Of a DNA stretch of 64,000 nucleotides, positions 35,101 to 47,131 are shown piece after piece. Every line of letters starts with the position of its first letter. The first letter of the stretch is position 1. The stretch lies in assembly GCF_019320115.1 (NCBI RefSeq), contig NC_089591.1, forward strand, positions 56,544,078 to 56,608,077, written 5' to 3'. The position numbers and the translations under genes are program-made. The notes beneath the pieces are model-generated. The model was not told the DNA's origin. It saw only the letters and a program-made list of their open reading frames with translations, and made no database searches. Source of the DNA: Miscanthus floridulus (lineage: Eukaryota; Streptophyta; Magnoliopsida; Poales; Poaceae).

Positions 35101-37314
35101 ATGTTGGAGCTATTGAACCCGGGGAGCATGTAGTGGTTGTTGATGATTTGGTTGCAACTGGTGGAACTCTTTCTGCTGCAATAAGACTTCTTGGTTAGTA
35201 AATTATTACATGCTATGTTTAATATGATATATATTTGAGGAAGCTGAGCCTAGCTCTAGTTGGTTGAGGGTGGGAATGTACGCCATACCACCTTGGTTCA
35301 AGCTGGCAAATTTGGATGCTATTTTCTTGTTAATGTATAAAGCAACCTAGTTCCTCCTAAGTCGGTTTAGTTGAATATGATATATATGTGGATGCAAACC
35401 ATCAACTTTGCATGGTTGCTTATTAGCATTAGTGCTCTAAATATGTAATGAAATCATCATAAAAAATATTTGGCTAGGTGTAACACATATCTTTCTGGTT
35501 GATGTTTATTGTCTGGTAGTACTAATAATGACGGAAGACCTAAAAAACACTACTATTGCACTTATATTTCTTTTGACATAATCCCTGTACTGTAGGAACT
35601 TTCCCCATTTGTTCATAGGTATAATGCAAAGATGCTATTCTTAAATGTTTATATTTTAGCTGTGTGAAGTGTGGAGTATATCATTTGACTATTAGAACAA
35701 ACCATTAGTACACAGAAATCAAACACTCTGTGCTCTTCAATCAACCATTAGCTGCTAATTTAATCATGTAACAATGTGTTCTCGAAAGAAGGGAAACACT
35801 TTTTCCAACATAAAACTTAAACCTATCACTCCAGATTTCCTTTTATGAGCAAAGAAAATATTTTCACCAGTGATTTCTCGATCCTAGAACGAGAAACTTA
35901 AAGGAAAAAAGAGAAGTCAGATGCGATAAAGAGTACAGATTATACGGAAAAAGGTTGGTTGAGGTCGTACTTGTGTAGTAGTTCAGAGATTGTTGCGTAA
36001 AAAAGGTGTATCGAGTATCTTTGTGGTGTTGAGAAGCATCTCAACAACTTCGTGTTACATGTAGAGTGGAGGACATCATGTTCTTTTGACTGTAAACGAA
36101 GTTTGTCCTTAAGGGGGACAAGCTGTTTATTCATCATAGGACAAAATCTTGTCCGAATGATACGCCCTATGGGGTAGCTAATTACTATAGCCATGATTTC
36201 GATGAGACTGGATGCACAATCTCATTTATTTGATGTTACAAGCAAAAAGTTTGTGGATATGAATTGAGCACTCGTGTCTCATAGAATAAGCAAACAAGGG
36301 ATACCACTATGTTAGAAGTTTTCAGCTATCTTCCCTTCCCCTTCTTTTTCATCAAATTACAAAATGTTGTTTGTGTGGACTGTTGTATGCAATTGATCTT
36401 TACAATATTCGAACAGCATATGTTCTGGTGTTTACATACTGTGTTCTCAGTTATATCATGAGTTACTAGAAAGAAAGTGGCTTCTAACTAACCTTTCCAT
36501 GACTGCTGAAACTATTTGCATTTCCAGAGCGCGCAGGAGCTAACGTGGTTGAGTGTGCATGCCTCATTGGGCTTCCCAAGTTTAAGGTACCAAAATATAT
36601 ATAAGTTCGTTCAGAAAAGGTACCAAAATATAATATATTGCTTTTTCTCAAGGTCCACCAATATGCTCCTTACATGCACTTTAGTTAGCTAAAGGAAACT
36701 GAGGAAGTATTCGACCTCAGTCTGCTTGTAACTATTCCTATACATGTGACTGCAGATTTTTAATAAATGAAATGATGTGCTGACAATGTTTCCTCCTACG
36801 AGTAAAACTGAGAACCTTAAGGTCAAGAGACCTATGTTATCTGTAGGATGTAAGAGATAGGTGTATATGTGGTCAGGGCTACAAGAACAGCTTACCTTAG
36901 ATTACAACTTTACATACCACACGACCTTGTTTTTTTCCTTCCTATGGTCTATGGATAGGATAGCTGATAGCCATTGGCCACAACAAAAGGAATATGTATA
37001 AGCTGAACTCTTCGGAATCTAGCATATGTAGCAGGTATGTTTCTATATATAATGAAATAGAGAGGGTTGTGGAACTAAGCCTAGTGCCCTAGACCCTATA
37101 GTCCACCCAAGTCTGCCTGTTCAATACTTCAATGGGGATAATTTAGATGAGGATAACTATTTTTTCTTAAGCAACCTCGGTTGGTTCAAAATTTTCATTT
37201 CTTTTGAAAGAGAGGCATAGCAAGGTCTACTGAGGTTGCAATTTTTTTTACGTGCAGGATTTCTACAAGCTCAACGGTAAACCAGTTTACATCCTGGTGG
37301 AGTCCCGCAAATAG
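32167..37314 (+). CDS. APT: adenine phosphoribosyltransferase
   Basis: Six exons join in phase: 32167-32338, 32515-32625, 34503-34595, 35044-35193, 36528-36586, 37258-37314 (642 nt, 213 aa), all GT..AG. The enzyme salvages adenine with PRPP to AMP, and in plants it also handles cytokinin bases. Recognised blocks are [31 protein letters not shown], the [14 protein letters not shown] loop, [10 protein letters not shown], and the PRPP-binding motif [13 protein letters not shown] encoded in exon 4. It lies near the usual plant length (about 180-240 aa), with an N-terminal extension containing a run of eight Gly from a GGC repeat. The start is the ATG at 32167; the in-frame GTG two codons earlier is not expected to be used. 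Intron 2 is 1.9 kb. No lesion is seen. No clear transit peptide, so a cytosolic form is likely but not shown. Confidence 0.95.
32770..33070. mobile_element. decayed MITE fragment in APT intron 2
   Basis: GAACTAATTAGGCTTAAAAG, TTTATCTTGCAAAGTAGTCA and CATTAGTTATTTTTAATCTA match the MITE family found upstream of the gene (31397-31560) in the same orientation, but much diverged. The rest of intron 2 (33070-34500) is GC-rich with a CACCATCAC-type microsatellite near 33278. Long ORFs there overlap in all frames and look non-coding. Confidence 0.45.
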
Positions 37315-39690
37315 GATGCAGTAAATGGTCAGGCAAGTACTGCTCTTAAGCTACTTTAGTCCTTTATACTTGAAACTTCTCTCATCATTCAACCCTTCAG
37401 TATTAATGATTTTGAACATACCATGAAATTACAAAGCTAGGCAAGCTTGTAAATTCGAGCTTTGCTAAAAGATCACTCATGGAACCAAATTTGATTTCCT
37501 GGTGAACAGCAGCAGCAGTAGCGCACAGCCTTAAACCATGTATAGTTAGTTAGTTACCAATACCAATTTCTGTCTTGTGATCTTTTCAGAAAAGCTTTCT
37601 ATCTTCCCCTCCAAAGAAGCTCACAACTTCATTCATTTGCACGCACAAGCAAGGTGGAATGGACACTGAGAACTCCGCAGTAATCTGTGTTGAGGCCAAG
37701 GCCAGATGTTATGTATCTTCATGGAGAGTGTGAGATGGATTGGGTGAAACGTAGTCACTGTACTTTTGTAGCACGTCACGTCTAGTGTTTTTAGTAGCCA
37801 TGGCTGAAGAGAGTTTGTAGCTATTCCCGACTTCCTGCCAGGAACATCAGTGTTAGCCAGAGAAGGAAAAGGAACTTATGCTGCTGCTCAGTTTTCTACC
37901 AGAATTGTGTTTTTTCTTTCTTTCTGTGCAGATTCAATTCTCTGGTAAACTTCACTACACATCCACGTTCCTGAAATGTTTACTAAGCTCATTTTACCTA
38001 AAAGACTGTTAAATATAATCCTGGAGCAAGAGCAATCATACCTAATGCCAACGTAAGGACGGAGGGCATATGTTGTCCAATACTATAATATTGCAGCTCC
38101 CAAAGAATATGCTAGTGTGCAGTTGTACTCCACCTGATTAGATACTACCCAGGAGTGAGGTTAGACGAGACTAAAGTGGGGTAAGTGATGATAACGATAA
38201 GAGTCATAAATAATAATTAACACACACATAGGAGAATTTCATGGTAAAATAAATGAGTAGTCTAGCTAAATTGAGGGGACAAAGGTGAAGTTTAAGGTTT
38301 CTAAATACTTCTCTATTACTTTGATTCTATTCTAGTTTAGGGTATAACTAAAACTTGGGTAGATATAGCGATCACACACAATAACACTTTAGAGCAGCAG
38401 TACCTTTTCGACCCTCGAAGGGGTGAGAAGCATGGTAGGGAAGGACTGCCTAAATCTCTACGAACACCAATGCGAACGTGGTGGATTACAAAGGCCTGAC
38501 AAAGCTATCACTTCAGGGGCTACCACAACTAACCGTGGGATTAGGCGCAAACTCAATAACCCATAGTGTAGACATCACGTCTACACTATTGAATTACTAT
38601 TCTAGTCACATAATAACTAAAGCACTCGATGCGAGCGGAGATCCCATACTTAATGTATGAGAACTATACTAACTATACTCAGCTATACAACTATGTCATA
38701 AACTAGATAAACACGAAAGGTATATAAGTAAATAGAGAAGATAACTATATTAAAGCATGTAAGATACAAAGATATACCAAACATCTGAAGATTTCTCTAG
38801 AACCTGAGCATCGCTCAACTCTCCCTAACTCTCAACTTAACTATTCTACTTCTACATCATTGAGAGTATAGTGGAGATTTCTCTCTTGTGGTGTTTCTTG
38901 ATCCCAATGGATGCCTTTCTGGAGGGGATCTGGGGTCCTTTTACAGGAGAGATGGAGTAGGGAATAAGCCAGTGCCACGTCATCGATCCGCATCACTTCC
39001 ATTGACTACCGTTGGATAAACCGGACCTTAACCGCCTTAGAATCAAAGACGTAGATCTTAGAAACATGCATGAGGTGGCGGAGGCCTAGGGCCCATAGGG
39101 CAGGTCCTCGGTGGCCCCCACTCATGGTAGGTGGCCCACCCCCTCTAGTAGGTGGGTCCTACACTCCGTCTTGAGTGGGTTTTTGTAGGTTTATTTGCAC
39201 ACTTGTTGATGTATGTTTATATCCTTGGTGTGTATGATGATGGGCCCGTTGATCTTGTGAAGTAAACTGGAATCGTTGGATGCCTCTAAATGTTCTGCTT
39301 TGGTCTGTTTTCTATATAAATCAACCTGCATACAAATATTCAACAAGACTTATGGAATGTAGTTTAAAACCTCTAAACCTATCTTGATGTTTGGTTTTAA
39401 GGATAAATGCACTGTAAAGTTGATGGTTTATTCTTGCTATATGCACCGTTAACACGCGGTTGGTGTGGTCTTGCAAGACTACATGCCCCTTCAAGTATAC
39501 TTTATGATGACAATAACCTTCTCGGATGTCGTCGACTGAGTCTAACTAGATTTCTATTTCTCCCGATACATCACCTTTATTGGCTTACCTTGGGATAGGA
39601 ATGGGCTGATCTGATCTTGGCCTTGGACCTAGCCCATGGCCTCAAGGCCAATTTTAAGGACCATGAGTTAACCCATATATATCTCTTATA
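37315..39690. other. APT 3' UTR and unclassified repeat-like flank
   Basis: The first ~600 bases are expected to be APT 3' UTR. From about 38100 to 39600 the text reads like retroelement LTR or spacer DNA (for example GTGGCCCCCACTCATGGTAG near 39111), but no paired ends or coding domain were found. No gene is called. Confidence 0.35.
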
Positions 39691-39699
39691 AAACTAATC

Positions 39700-40195
39700 C
39701 CCACTACATATTCTATCTCAAAATGCAAGACATCCACATCATCTTCTACTAATAGCCTTGTCATGCCGCTAATTGCCAACCTCTTAATGCAAGCTATCCA
39801 CAGTCATCTCAAGTTCTATCTCAACATGCAAGATATCTACATCATCTTTCACTAATAGTCATGTCATGCCACTAACATCTAACCTCTTAATGCAAGCTAT
39901 CCACGTCATCTCAAGTTTATCTCAACATGCAAGACATCCACATCATTTTCCACTAATAGCCATGTCGTGTTACTAACTTCCAACCTCTTAATGCAAGCTA
40001 TCCACGTCATCACAGGTTCTCTCTCGACATACAAGACATCCATATCATCTTCCACTAATAACTACCATGTCATGCTATTAACTTCCAACCTCTTAATGCA
40101 AGCTATCCACATCATATCGAGTTTATCTCAACATGCAGACATCCACATCATATTCCACTAACTATTCACATCATCTTTCACTAATAGACATATCA
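39700..40195. repeat. tandem array, ~103-bp unit, at least four copies
   Basis: CTCTTAATGCAAGCTATCCA starts at 39781, 39884, 39985 and 40090 (spacing 103, 101, 105). Between copies come CATGCAAGACATCCACATCA and CACTAATAGCCATGTC variants. Partial units extend to either side. It is a minisatellite or satellite-like array with no coding potential, ending where an LTR begins at 40198. Confidence 0.9.
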
Positions 40196-40197
40196 TT

Positions 40198-42050
40198 TAT
40201 AACACCCTAAATTTGCTCCTTTTGAAATAGATATAAATTGGGTTGATTATGAATTTTATGCTCATGAAACATAGGAAAATATTTTTTTTTCATAAAATTA
40301 AAATTCACCATGGGAAGTTAGCAACATTGTTGTGCATACATGATTGTGCATATGGTTTAATGTACTGAGTGGCTTTGATCTAAATTCAAAATGATTTCAA
40401 ATGCTTTCAAAATGTTTAGAAATTGGATTTGAAATAAAAGAAAATGAAAATGAAAAGAGATACTCTCTCTCCCTCTCTTTTCGGCCTGCTGGCCTGCTCC
40501 CTCAGCCGTCGGCCCACCTTCTCCTGCACCCGCAGCCCCGCTCGCTCTTGCTTCCGCGCAGGCCTAGCAGCACGCTACGGCCCAGGTGGACAGCCCACGC
40601 GGGGGCTCACCTTCTCCCTCAGTTTGGCTGACTGCCGGGGTCGCACACTCCCACGCGTCAGCGTCGTCCTCTACCTCAAGCCGTGGCCGAGCCGGTCACC
40701 GCCTGGGGAAAAATTCGTGACCCAAGCCCGATTTCCACGGGATTTTCCGCGTGTAGCGCACGCCCAGGCCTCTATATAAGCCACCACCCTCTGTCCTCGC
40801 TCCCTTTTCAGATCTACAAGCCGCCATCGCCCTAACCCGAGCTCGCGGCGCCGCTCAGGCCCTAAGCCGCCACCGCCACTCGATTCACCGCTGCCTCGCT
40901 TCACCGTCTCGTGGAGCCACCTGCCTAGCTTCGGAAGCCGGTAAGGAAGCCGCAGGTACCTGCCGCACCTTCTCTTTCGCCCCCTGTTACGCACTTTGCT
41001 TCGGCGGAGGATTGCCGGACTTCCCGAGCCGCCTAAACGAGATCCGTGACGCCTCTGCTTGCGCGCCGCAGCTCTTGATCCCCTAGATTTGTTCGACATC
41101 GCCTCTTCTCCGTCCCCGTGACCTTGTTTTGGTAGGCGACGACCGAAATCGCCATCTGGGCGAACGCCGACGAAGTTCCGGCCATGGTGCTGCCGTCCTG
41201 GAACTATGCCGGCGACCCCATCCCTCACAATCGTTTTGAGCCGTCCGATCTGGGTGGAACGATCAGGATTAGAACGAACCCCTTCGCACCTTAACCGGTT
41301 CATCGCGCGCCAGTGGACGCGGTCCACAAATCCACCTCCGCCGGTCCACAGTGGACCACCCAACCAGCGCGCGCCACATCAATGCCAGCGGGCCCAACAG
41401 GTCAGCCGCTGCTGCCGCCGCTTTTGCGCATAGCTCCCTACAGTTGTGCGATATTGAACCCGCCGTCCCTGTCCAGATTCAAAATCTGTTTTTATTTAAT
41501 TTTAATTCAAAATTCATCTCAGTATTTACAAAATTGCCATCCAGATCTCGTTCTCGACATAACTCCTAATGTTTTAGCTCTGTTTAAGTCCATTCAAGTT
41601 GCGTTAGATTCATAATAACATTATGTACATTATAGTAATGTTATTTAACATGTTATAAAATATTAATTTGATTAATCTATATTGAATTAGTTTTCCAATT
41701 AAACCTCGGTCTTTTGTGAATAAAATAAGATTAGTCTTATGTTGGTTTTATGATACAAATACAATTTAACTTAATTCAATCTAGATATCTTATACATGTT
41801 TTATATAATTAAAAGAAGTGAAGCCTATACTTCTCTTTTTTCGTATGAAGTGAATCTTACGGTAGACGTTTCTTTTGCACCGTAGCTCCGACTAGCGTGC
41901 TTTTCACATCTATGTGTTCATAGCAATGCTTTGGTTAGTTTTAAAACATTTTCACTGATTGGTGTATTGTTCTAATTTAGTTATTTGTATGTTATGCATG
42001 TTTGTGCTTAGATGCTTGTGTGGTGCTTTAGAATCATGTTCAGTCGGTGA
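40198..42050 (+). mobile_element. LTR fragment (B), same family as 12533-15700
   Basis: The start TATAACACCCTAAATTTGC and the following TTTTGAAATAGAT correspond to LTR A at 12533. A TATATAA box at 40773 precedes a GC-rich exon-like block (40800-41460). Blocks such as CATTCAAGTTGCGTTAGATT and TTGGTGTATTGTTCTAATTT are also shared with A. It stops where another LTR starts at 42051, so it is truncated. Internal ORFs (for example 40671-41363 minus) are GC artefacts. Confidence 0.65.
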
Positions 42051-42801
42051 TGTAACACCCATGGTGTTACAGGTTTAGTTAGCACTAAGGTTAAGGCCTA
42101 ATAAACCCTAGTGTATGCATTTTTCAGGATTTTAAAATAAATTATCACATGAAATGATAAGGTGAACCTGGTGTGACTTACTTTTGTGAATAAAAGAATC
42201 AAATAAGTGTTGCTAATCAATTTTTCTTTAGGTACTTAAAAGCTTTTAAATAATCTTGAGAACAAAAGTTGTTTAGGAATTTGTTTTGAAAAAGTATGAC
42301 GAAAGTACTTAAAATGTCTGATAGCAATTCTAGCAAATAAATAGCGAGTGACTTGTCCTATTGATTAAGCATGAAAAATAATTTTTATAAACAAAAATAA
42401 AATATAACTTGTATTTAGTACTTAAATAAAATTTGAAGCACAAGTTTAGTAGATGAAAATGTAGCTTTTGTTTTGGTGAATAGATATTGTTCAATAGTAT
42501 TTTTGATAGCTCGGGAATTAAATGTGGAATTCAATTTCAGCTTCTAGAACTGAAATGACCTATCTAAAAACCTAATGACGATGTCGTTTCAGCATTTAAA
42601 TGTTGATTAAATTTCTTAAACACTAAATCCATATTTTTGTATTGTTGGTTGCACCGTAACGAGTACCTTGACATGGTGTAGTTCATGAACTAGTTTGGTT
42701 TTGCGTTGGCGTTGCAAAAATTGCCCGAAGCTCAGTTGAAACGAGCTGTAGACCATGTTGTTAGCGCTCTATTCAGTGAACCGGTGTTCAACGTGACAAA
42801 C
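42051..42801 (+). mobile_element. LTR fragment (C) starting TGTAACACCC
   Basis: Begins TGTAACACCCATGGTGTTAC, the same kind of start as the LTR at 60911 and, inverted, at 59612. It is followed by AT-rich LTR sequence without ORFs, and ends against the reverse Copia-like LTR at 42802. Too short to be complete. Confidence 0.5.
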
Positions 42802-43187
42802 TGTAAGGTCGAGATAGCTATTAGAGGGGGGTGAATAGTTATTTCTAAAATTTAATCGTGTCGGCTAACCGAAACAAGTGCGGAATTAAAACTATCAGTA
42901 TAGCCAAGACTACACCCCTCTATCTATGTTCTCTAGCACCTCGCTAAGATCCTAATTAAGCAACAATGGTGCCGGGCTAGCTAGAACTCACCTAACCAAT
43001 TCTAGGAGCAAGGTCACACAAATCTATGCCACTAGTGCTTCAAGCAATTAGAGAGCTCCTACACATGCTAGTAAGCAAAAGTATAAAGCCAACTAAGCTC
43101 ACTAGAAATGCTCAATAACAAGCCAATCAATGCTAAATTAGAGAGCGCAAATACTTAGCTACACAAACTAAGCAATGTGACTAGCTA
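42802..43187 (-). mobile_element. Copia-like LTR fragment, reverse
   Basis: TGTAAGGTCGAGATAGCTAT followed by AGAGGGGGGTGAATAG is the mirror of the common grass Copia LTR end (CTATTCACCCCCCTCTA). The sequence up to about 43187 keeps the AGCTAAGCAATT-rich style of such LTRs, then breaks into unrelated CT-rich sequence. Partial copy; the right border is approximate. Confidence 0.55.
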
Positions 43188-43590
43188 GCCCGGCAGTGCC
43201 AGGAGGCCATTGCGCACACCAACAATTTCAAATCTCTCTCTCTCTCTCTCTGAAACGAAACCTCCGATCTCTCTCAGAAACGCAACCTCCGATTTCAAAT
43301 CTCTCTCAGAGTATCTTCCCGCTAGTGCTAGGAAGCCATTGCAGCCATCGCAAGATCCACTTCTTCACAGTCTGCCCACTGCATCGATGAGCCTAGCTGG
43401 CCACCCAGCCTCACTAGATTTGTAGTAGAATTAGAGCTACGTGATCACCAGGTGATCTCCCCAAGCCTGATCACCCCCATCCAGCTTGACCTCCCTCTAG
43501 TTCTCTGCATCCAAGCCAACTCATCAAATGTTGCATCAGTCTACATCAACATGTGTGAAATTGAGTGGTTCGATCTACAATTCATCTCAG
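43188..43590. other. CT-rich spacer upstream of mariner-like element
   Basis: Contains a (TC)n tract at 43232-43249 and two diverged copies of AACCTCCGATCTCTC-type text. It may include the 5' untranslated part of the mariner-like element. No terminal inverted repeat was located. Confidence 0.3.
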
Positions 43591-45720
43591 ATGGCAGAAA
43601 CTGTTTTGCTAGACCTTAATTGTACACCTCTAGAAGACTCAGACAGTAGGAATCATACCTAGGAGAAGGCAATTTTGTAGCCCACGAGGATGCCAACACT
43701 CTAGCTCAAGATCAAGGTGGTGACTCTGTTGCTACATGTATAAGTTCTGCATCTGCCTCTTCCTCGCTCCTCTATTGGCAGGCTTGATGTGTTAAAAATT
43801 ACTGGAATGTGACTGATGAGTTAGAAATGTTGATCTAGCCAACAAATACAAATACAATATGCTCGTGGCTAAATAACATCATCATGTTGTCCATTTTCTT
43901 GTGCTCTTACAAAAATAGCATGTTGGCTTATCCATGAGTGAGTTCTGAATAGCATGTTGGCATGTTGTTGATTAAATCTTTTAGTTATTCAATGTCATGA
44001 ATTAAAAAAAACATTAATCTGAATCAACCTAATTTTCAGACAGCAGGATCATACCTGGAGAAGGTGATTCTATAGCCCACGAGGATGCCAACACTCTAGC
44101 TAAAGATGAAGGTGGCGACTCTGTTGCTATAGGTATAAGTTCTACATCTGCCTCTTCCTCGCTCCTCTGTTAGCAGGCTTGATGAGTTAAAAAATATGCT
44201 GGAATGTGACTAATGAGTTAGAAATTTTGATCTAGCCAACAAATTCAAATCCAATATGCTCGTGGCTAAATTACATCATCATGTTGTCCATTTTCTTGTG
44301 CTCTTACAAAAATAGCATGTTGGCTTATCCATAAGTGAGTTCTGAATAGCATGTTGTTGATTTATAATCTTTTAGTTGTTCAATGTCATGAATTAAAAAA
44401 ACCATTAATCTAAATCAACCTAATTTTCTTCTCTTATTATTACACTTGCAGATGTGGTACCACAAATGAGGTTAAGGAGATGGTTAACTGATGCTCAGAG
44501 ATACGCTATGTACACATCTTTGCATGCCTAGAGCAGAAATGGGAAACTACTAAAGATTGCAACAAAGGAGGTTGCTACTTTCTTTCATGCTCATATTCGA
44601 GTTATCCAAAGGATCTGGAAATGTGCATGTGAGCAGATTGCACTAGGACAAGAGGTTGATGTTTCTAACAGAAGAACAGGTCAAGTGGGTCATAAGAAAG
44701 TTCAACTTGATCTCTCTCAAATGGCCACAATTCCACTAAATAGAAGATCCACCTTAAAGTCACTAGCCAAATCCTTAGACGTCAGTGTTTCGACATTGCA
44801 CAGGAAGTTCAAGCTGGGTGAGATAAGACGCCACTCTAGTACATTGAAGCCACACTTGAGAGAGAGCAACAAAAGGGATAGACTGTAGTTCTGCATTTCA
44901 ATGTTGGATTAGGAAACTCTAGGGCATGCGGAACCTAAATTTGTTGATATGTAGAATATAGTGCATATTGATGAGAAATGGTATTTTATGACCAAAAAGG
45001 GGGGAAAATACTACCTGACGCCTGAAGAAGATGATCCTGAACGCACTATTCAGAACAAGAACAACATTGGTAAAGTCATGTTCCTGACTGCTGTAGGTAG
45101 GCCTAAAATATGATGAGGAAGGAAATTTGACATTTTCTAGAAAGCTCGAAGTATGGCCATTTGTGAAAGAGGGGCCTGCGGCAAGGAGGAGCCAGAACAG
45201 AGAAAGAGGGACCTTAGAAACTAAATCTATCATAGTCAACCGGGAGGTGATGAGGCAATATTTGCTTGAAAAGGTCATCCCAGCCATCAAAGATAAGTGG
45301 CCACAAGAAGACGCAGATAAGACTATTTTCATTCAACAAGACTAATGCTAGAACCCATGTTCGTCCAAATGACCCTAGCTTTTCTTGAAACTGTGGTGGC
45401 TACTGGTCTAGACATTAGACTAATGCAACAGCCAGCAAACTCCCCTAGACATGAATGTTTTGGATCTTGGTTTCTTCAACTCTATACAGTCCTTGACTGA
45501 TTGTGGAAGTCCAGAAACTATTGAAGATCTAATTCATAATGTGGAGGAAGAGTTTGAAGAATATGATGAGGCAATTCTGAATCGAGTATTCCTAAGTCTA
45601 CAATTGTGCATGAAAGTAGGTAATGAAAATTGGAGGAGGAAATGGGTACAAACTCCCACATATGAATAAGCAACGCGTAGAAAGAGAAGGGAGGCTACCT
45701 CTTCGGTTGTCATGCGAGAA
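43591..45720 (+). pseudogene. plant mariner-like (Tc1/mariner, DD39D) transposase, dead
   Basis: The coding remnant starts at ATG 43591 (MAETVLLDLNCTPLE, the acidic DLN N-terminus of plant MLEs). It resumes at about 44452 with RRWLTDAQRYAM, then QVGHKKVQLDLSQMATIPL, RRSTLKSLAKSL and TLHRKFKLGEIRRHSS, typical helix-turn-helix text. The catalytic region shows HIDEKWYFMTKKGGKYY, NIGKVMFLTAVGRP, GTLETKSIIVNREVMRQYLL, IFIQQD and NVLDLGFF, the D, D and final D blocks. Stops at about 44529 and 44886 and around 45346, plus frame shifts, make it inactive. Stowaway MITEs derive from such elements. The flanking inverted repeats were not found, except perhaps a Stowaway-like end at 48384-48446. Confidence 0.88.
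43640..44433 (+). repeat. 397-bp tandem duplication inside the mariner-like element
   Basis: The segment beginning CAGACAGTAGGAATCATACC (43640) is repeated from 44037 (CAGACAGCAGGATCATACCT) and runs through the following GTATAAGTTC splice donor and intron sequence. Each unit therefore holds one small exon plus most of an intron. The second unit keeps an open frame (GDSIAHEDANTLAKDEGGDS); the first is frameshifted. Confidence 0.9.
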
Positions 45721-47131
45721 TGGTCTCTATGCTACTGCGCTAGCCCATCTAGCACAGTTCAGTTGAGTATCTTAGTGTGTTGCTATAAGAGATTTTGTAA
45801 AGATTATGCTAGCACATTTTCAGAGATTATTTTTAATTTATAGAGAGGAACAAAATATTGATTCAGAACCTATGTATGAGTGACAATACTTATCTGCAAT
45901 GTCACTCCAAGGTGGCCTCATTCTATCACTGATCTTTTAGCCTGCACATGCAAGAAAGCAACATTCCACCATTATTTTTCAATCATCAATAGTTTCTCAG
46001 CTTAGTTTTCAGTCATCAATAGTTTCTCAGCTCAGAGTTAATTCATGTGTTTTTTCTTACTTTTTCTACTCTTGTGGATATCATAAATGAGCTTCTCAAA
46101 CAATCTGCTACAGTATCATACTGAACTAACAACAGTGTACATAGATTGGTAAACTAAGCATCATTGACAGGAATAAAATAATAACATGGGGGCTGCACAC
46201 TAAGAATAGTTGTTTTACTAGGCAAGATGAAACTCTAGACTGCTATAGAGTATCATAATTCTACTTCACACTAGACCAGTATGATGCACCAAGGACTATC
46301 GATAGTCATAAGCCATAGAAAGCACCAAGGATCACCTCTAATTTTTAATGTCGTTTTGTTGCCTACTTTGACACTTTGAGCTTTGACACTTTGAGCATGG
46401 ATAATGCAGGAATCATTTTATGACAGTCATAAGCTAGTTGTTCTGCATTATTAGATTGAATTGGAAGTCACAAAACTTTAACGGTAGAGCGGAGTTGCTT
46501 AATAGCACAAGATATTCTTGTTGACAGACAGAACAACTAGAGTTTCAGACATTCATTCAGACATGTCTCTACTTCTTCAGGTCTAAATCGTTTGATGTAC
46601 TGAAAACTGAATGTGACCAAGTTTTGAAATGGAAAGTGACCTTAGTGAGCTGGGTGAGGAAGTTGGGCATCACTGGCATGTCAGGCCGATCTGGTACTTC
46701 AGAGTTTCTGTCTAGAGAGGACTCTACCTCAATGTGCAGCGAGCAGCGTACATAGCAGAAGCAGCGGCCATCAAAGGATAGTAGATTGTCGTCATGCAGT
46801 AGTCCATCAACACAAGCTCTCCGAAGAAGAGTATCATCATATAATGAAGCTGCATCCACATCCATGCCATATGAATAGAACACATAATTCAACATCATGG
46901 CACACCAATGAAACACCAGCGAAAAACACCATCTAATCCGAAACGCACAAATTCAGCATACATACCGAAAAGTGTGCGCAAAATGTGTCTCAGATTCTCT
47001 GTCCTCTGCCATCTGTCTTGACTGGCTCCCTCGTACTGCAAAGCATTTGTTCAGATACTCCATACCCAAGGCCAACCAGCTCCTAGTAAAGCAACCCCAA
47101 GCACATCTAAGGCGTCAGTTCAGAAACCACC
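45721..47131. other. flank between mariner remnant and sialyltransferase fragment
   Basis: Non-coding for the most part. 45980-46035 has ATCAATAGTTTCTCAGCT twice in tandem. The minus-strand ORF 46569-46916 (115 aa) has protein-like composition but matches nothing I know. It lies downstream of the sialyltransferase fragment on the same strand and might be a degraded later exon; unproven. Confidence 0.3.

Noticed and set aside
40671..41363. 230-aa minus-strand ORF
   Set aside because: Falls in the GC-rich block of LTR B, antisense to its likely transcript; no retroelement or host domain.
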